Shown here: positions 60,301 to 64,000 of the stretch, in pieces
How positions within the stretch are numbered: the stretch's first letter is position 1
Layout: each line of letters opens with the position of its first letter
Source of the DNA: Gossypium raimondii
Taxonomy: Eukaryota > Streptophyta > Magnoliopsida > Malvales > Malvaceae
DNA: 64,000 nucleotides
Direction: 5' to 3'
Assembly (NCBI RefSeq): GCF_025698545.1
Contig: NC_068571.1
Location: 48,889,733-48,953,732, forward strand
Made by a program: the position numbers and the translations under genes
The notes under the pieces: generated by a model
Told to the model about the DNA's origin: nothing
Databases searched by the model: none
Seen by the model: the letters and a program-made list of their open reading frames with translations, nothing else

Positions 60301-61053
60301 AAACTTAAATGCATGACCCTTGATCAGGTTTAATCCATGCTTTGCTGAAATTCAAGAAGCACAACATTCTTTTAGGATAATAATTCGAATCAGATTGCCT
60401 TAAGGTTGTTAATGTGTTGGCCTCTTCTTGTTTAGTATTATAATTAGTGATTGTTTAATGTTGAAAGACTCGCATCTGTCTTTCCTTCGAACACGCGACA
60501 GGATGCTAGCTGCTCTAAGGTAGCTCTGTTCTATGTAAACCGATTCTCTTGGGATGTTCCCTCCACTATTTCTTCCATTTCGATGAGTCTTGAAGATTAT
60601 AAAAAACAGATTATTGTATTTAGATTGTATTTCTATTTGCAGAACCGACGAGAAAACGAGTCTAATACAACCCACATTACCTTGGAGCCAAAGAACAGTA
60701 ATATCTTAGCTAAATCATAAAATTCCCAGAAAATGTCAATAAATCGTTAAAAATTACCACATCCATACTCTACCTAATGAGGCAAATCCAGAAACCCATA
60801 ATTGCCCACTTACCAAAATCATATTATTGCAAATAAGGGTCATTCATTTAAGCTAAAACAACACAACTTCGAAAAATCCAGAACACCTTTTATTCTCTTA
60901 AAAAACACACCTCATCCAAGTGCAAAACCAACACAAATTTGCATCACAGTCAGCAGAAAGAAAGGGCATAACTTGGTATTGATTGAATAAGACTTAGTTC
61001 TTCTATTTTTTTATTTTTATTTTTTAGTTTCAGCATAAAGCAAGAGTGAAGCC
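60301..61053. other. Downstream region of the B12D gene
   Basis: No assigned gene. An 88-codon minus-strand frame (60409-60675) and an alternative frame with EEIVEGTSQEN-like text across 60467-60600 look slightly coding-like but match nothing I know. A candidate minus-strand AATAAA lies at 61010-61015, about 40 bp beyond the B12D stop. Confidence 0.35.
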
Positions 61054-63741
61054 TCACTTTGGGTCAGTGAAGAAGCTGTTGATACTGGGCATGATTTCTG
61101 GCGTCTTGTTGCGGACATATTTTCTCAAGAAATGTTCAGAATATTTTTCTCCCTCAGCAAAGTTGTCCAAAACCCCAGCAGCCCTGTTCTCCTTGGTTAC
61201 CCTGTGAAAATCAATATATTCAACAGTTTAATTGATTCTCTCTCACAATCTTTCACTAATACCCAAAAAGACAATTTGGCTTGATAATTTGCCTATTTGC
61301 TTATTTTTTTATTTATTCACTTTTTAAAAGCAAAATAAGTTTTAATTTTCCACTCATTCGTGTCGACATAGACATGGAACTGTAGAAAGGGCGAGCAGGA
61401 AGTGCACTGCAATAGTGTATACCCGGGTTTGATTCCTCTCTAGGGAATCCCTGATCAGTAATAAAAAACAAATTGGATGGACCGATTGACTTGAAAAATC
61501 AATGTTGCAATTATGAAAACATCTCCAGGTGGCATTCTGTAATCTCGACAAGTAGCATTCCTCATTACGTGTCAAAAGAAGAGATGAATTTTGACAAAGA
61601 TGGTTCAATTATAAAAGGAAAAATCCCTTTGTAAACCTACCCCATGATTATCGTTAAAACTTATATTTGATTTAAAGGTGCTATCAACTTTCACTTGAAA
61701 CCACATGTATATGGCCAGTACCACCAACAATAGATACAAACCCATTATAGTAGTAAGAACAGCAGCTTTCACAGCTACAACAAAAACAACAATAACAGTA
61801 GCTTCCATACTTTCACAACAATAATAGTATTCACAACTCCCTCAACTAGACAACTACAGCAGCAGCTTTCCCAATTACTTTCACAAGTAGAACAAAAGTC
61901 GTAGCTTTGCTGAATACAGCAAAGATAACTTCCTTAGCTACAACAAATGTTTGGGACATGATTGGTGGTCCTGCTTATGTTTAAGGTCCAGTCCAGGGCC
62001 ATCGGGCAAAGGTGAGGATTTCTTTGCTCTTTTAATTGTTTTTAGATTAAAATAAAGTAATATGATTTTTTTTTTCTTTTTGAGGTAATAGGTTCTTTAT
62101 CTTGCTGATATGTTTTATGATTTAGCTAATTTGTTCAAATTTGATTCTTGAATCTAAACTTTATGATTGAGGACATTATAGGAAGTGATTATCGTAGGTT
62201 ATTCTATTTTAAGTATATCGTATTGTTCAATGTTTTGCTTTTGCAATTGGTTAGATTTAGCTTTCATACATGATCGCCAATGATTAATGCATGTCATATA
62301 AATATACAAACATATAAAGAACTCGAAATCGAAATGATATTGAATCATATCCTAGGAGAAATTTAGATTATATAGCTCTCTTATGAATCAGTATAATTTC
62401 TTTAGTCATCCGAAGTTCGTCAAATAATGTAATTCTTACCATGTTATCCTATCCCTTGATCTGTCCTATCTCTTTGTAATACTTTGCTATGAGCTCTTTA
62501 GAGAAAGATATGTGATCTTATCTAATGATCAAACCGAAGATATTACTGATTTAGATTTCAAGAGAGGCAACTAAAATCTTTGTCCCATGCTGATTTAGGT
62601 TCTTCAAAAAGATGATAATACTAGCTTTCTTCTTGATTTCTGTCGCCTTTACTCTTGATCTTCTTGATCATGCAATGGCAAGTATAGCAACTTCTTACAA
62701 TGCATGATAAGATGAATGTTTCAAGTAAGCTATTGTGGTCATTCCATCCGATTGGGGTTTTTCTTCCAATTCTATCAAAATCCCTAATGGATTCAAAAAG
62801 TGGAAGCGCTTCAAAGTGCCTAAACTGCATACGGTTTAAGTCGAATTTGTTATAGGCCATTTATAGAGACGATTCCACAGCTTGAGCTACCAATGACCTA
62901 TAAGTCCTGACACAACTGGAAAATTGAAGAGCTTGCATATGGTTTAACTCGATTTATTATAGGTCATTTATAGAAAGAGCTACTACTTGAGCTACCTATG
63001 GCATATACCTCATGTATGAGGAAATATGCAAGTTATACTCAAGTGGTAGCATCCTCCCTGTGATTGACCAATATGCCATAGCTCATTGGTCGTAGATCAA
63101 GACCACCAAGCACAAACTCTTCAATTTTGACACTTTATCTATTTCGGCACTCCTTCCTTATGAATCTACCACCAAGAGTGTCAGTAAATTTGAAGCAACC
63201 CCCCCCCCCCCAAAAAAGAGAACAATATGTTGAATTTGCTGAGTGCTAGCAACTCTCAACAATGATTTGTATGAAAGGTATAAAAACATTAATCTCAAAT
63301 GTGCTATTAATAAATCTCCAACAAATATCCATATATTTAAGAAATAATCATAAGCGTTTTATATATTAGAAATTTTGTATTCTATATTCGTATTGAATAT
63401 AAATCAAACATAAAACACAGCGAATATTTAAAAAAAAAACCTATAAAAAGGCAAACTAGCTTATATATAACAAAAATCATAAATATATTAAAATATGAAA
63501 AGGAGAGAAAGACCTGACTTCAGGGTTGATGCAGATATTTCGCACCAACTGAAACCCGCAGATTCCGACAGCAACACCTACGGCCGCGAACAGCGGATAC
63601 ACCTGCAAAGCACCCCCAAATCCCCGTTTTTTCTTATTAATTCATCAGATCTGACAATCTACTATAACCTTTAGAAAAAAGTGAAATGGACCAACGACAT
63701 GAATCTGAGCTTACCTCAGGCCTCAACCATCGATTTGCCAT
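61054..63741 (-). CDS. B12D: B12D / NADH-ubiquinone reductase complex 1 MLRQ-like small protein
   Basis: Three exons on the minus strand: 63741-63715, 63602-63514 and 61201-61054 (all GT-AG), giving 87 residues, the normal size for the family. The first exon codes only MANRWLRPE. Exon 2 carries the single membrane segment (VYPLFAAVGVAVGICGFQLV) and RNICINPEVR. Exon 3 has VTKENRAAGVLDNF, EGEKYSEH and PEIMPSINSFF, and ends in TDPK. The B12D/NDUFA4-like family is a small inner-membrane mitochondrial protein, in plants induced in seeds, senescence and submergence. Intron 2 is 2.3 kb, long relative to the 264-bp coding sequence, and holds repeat-like DNA. The short exons are easily missed by frame-based searches. 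Confidence 0.92.
61202..63513 (-). other. 2.3-kb intron 2 of B12D with repeats
   Basis: Holds a CAGCTTTCACA(A/G)CTAC-type imperfect repeat field (61740-61945), a tandem repeat of about 108 bp (62827-63040, landmark GGTTTAA-TCGA-TT-TTATAGG), and a run of 13 C at 63199-63211. No coding sequence recognised inside. Confidence 0.6.
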
Positions 63742-64000
63742 CGAGTGCACAGCAAGGACGCGAAATCAAAGCGATAGATACGCCAAAGAGAATAGAGAAA
63801 GAGAGCTTTGAAATTAAGGGAAAAAAGGAAGAAAACGGGAAGAAAAAACCACCTTTTATCTGGATGACTTGTTAGGGCATATTCTATTTCTTTTTTGCTT
63901 TAAAATAATTATACGCGGTTGAACCTAATTGGTTCGGAAACAGCGGTAACGTATGGGATTTATCCAATCTGTTGATGCCGCGTGGATTGCAGTGCTCTTT
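63742..64000 (-). promoter_or_regulatory. Presumed leader and promoter of B12D
   Basis: Sequence immediately upstream of the B12D start codon on the minus strand. No specific elements identified. Confidence 0.35.

Noticed and set aside
60409-60720. Overlapping 88-89 codon frames on both strands
   Set aside because: Slight coding look on the minus strand but no family match and an in-frame stop in the better reading.
61410-61470. B-box-like GGGTTTGATTCC in the B12D intron
   Set aside because: No tRNA fold and no SINE borders visible; left as repeat-like intron sequence.

Overview
This is nuclear DNA of a dicot plant. Genes have several introns with GT-AG or GC-AG borders, intergenic DNA is very AT-rich, and solo LTRs, MULE and MITE-like repeats lie between the genes. 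The MULE/plant-mobile-domain proteins and the 2.7-2.9 kb LTRs, two of which carry ACACGG-rich arrays, resemble what I know of cotton and its relatives (Malvaceae, most likely Gossypium). That assignment is from memory and was not checked by a search.

Layout. 1 to about 8.6 kb: a decayed Mutator-like element (MULE) that runs off the left edge. It holds a plant-mobile-domain (PMD) pseudogene on the plus strand and, converging on it, a mudrA-type transposase pseudogene on the minus strand. A 2.8 kb solo LTR splits the transposase. 9.76-12.74 kb: SKU5-similar GPI-anchored multicopper-oxidase-like protein (+, 9 exons). 15.83-16.92 kb: NAC transcription factor of the VND clade (-). 21.0-23.9 kb: an inverted solo LTR. 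24.0-24.9 kb: dispersed repeat. 25.64-27.86 kb: GH9 endo-1,4-beta-glucanase (+, 7 exons, one GC-AG intron). 28-31 kb: repeat relics, including a hAT-like MITE with an 8-bp target duplication. 31.39-33.77 kb: organellar SSB-like OB-fold protein (-, 4 exons). 34.2-35.0 kb: large AT-rich foldback element. 35.86-41.02 kb: C3HC zinc-finger (NIPA/ZC3HC1-like, MEM1-type) gene (-, 7 exons, one GC-AG intron). 42.7-43.6 kb: broken Ty3/gypsy integrase fragment. 44.46-46.87 kb: kinesin-light-chain-related TPR protein (+). 48.1-60.3 kb: retroelement block in which one LTR is nested in another with a perfect 5-bp duplication, followed by a truncated LTR head-to-head with it. 61.05-63.74 kb: B12D/MLRQ small mitochondrial protein (-, 3 exons).

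The seven host genes are independent single genes, not a cluster. Four of them (SKU5-like, VND NAC, GH9, KLCR/CMU) belong to families linked to the cell wall, cellulose or xylem; I treat this as probable coincidence.

Most unusual observation: four of the solo LTRs share a 13-bp box (GAACTTAYTAAGC), and upstream of it each has a short tandem array at roughly the middle of the LTR. Unit sequences differ completely between LTRs. In one LTR, eight 33-35 bp units each form a 7-bp/3-nt hairpin whose arms change together between units, and in another LTR a different 46-bp unit also forms hairpins. This suggests a hairpin array kept by structure rather than by sequence.
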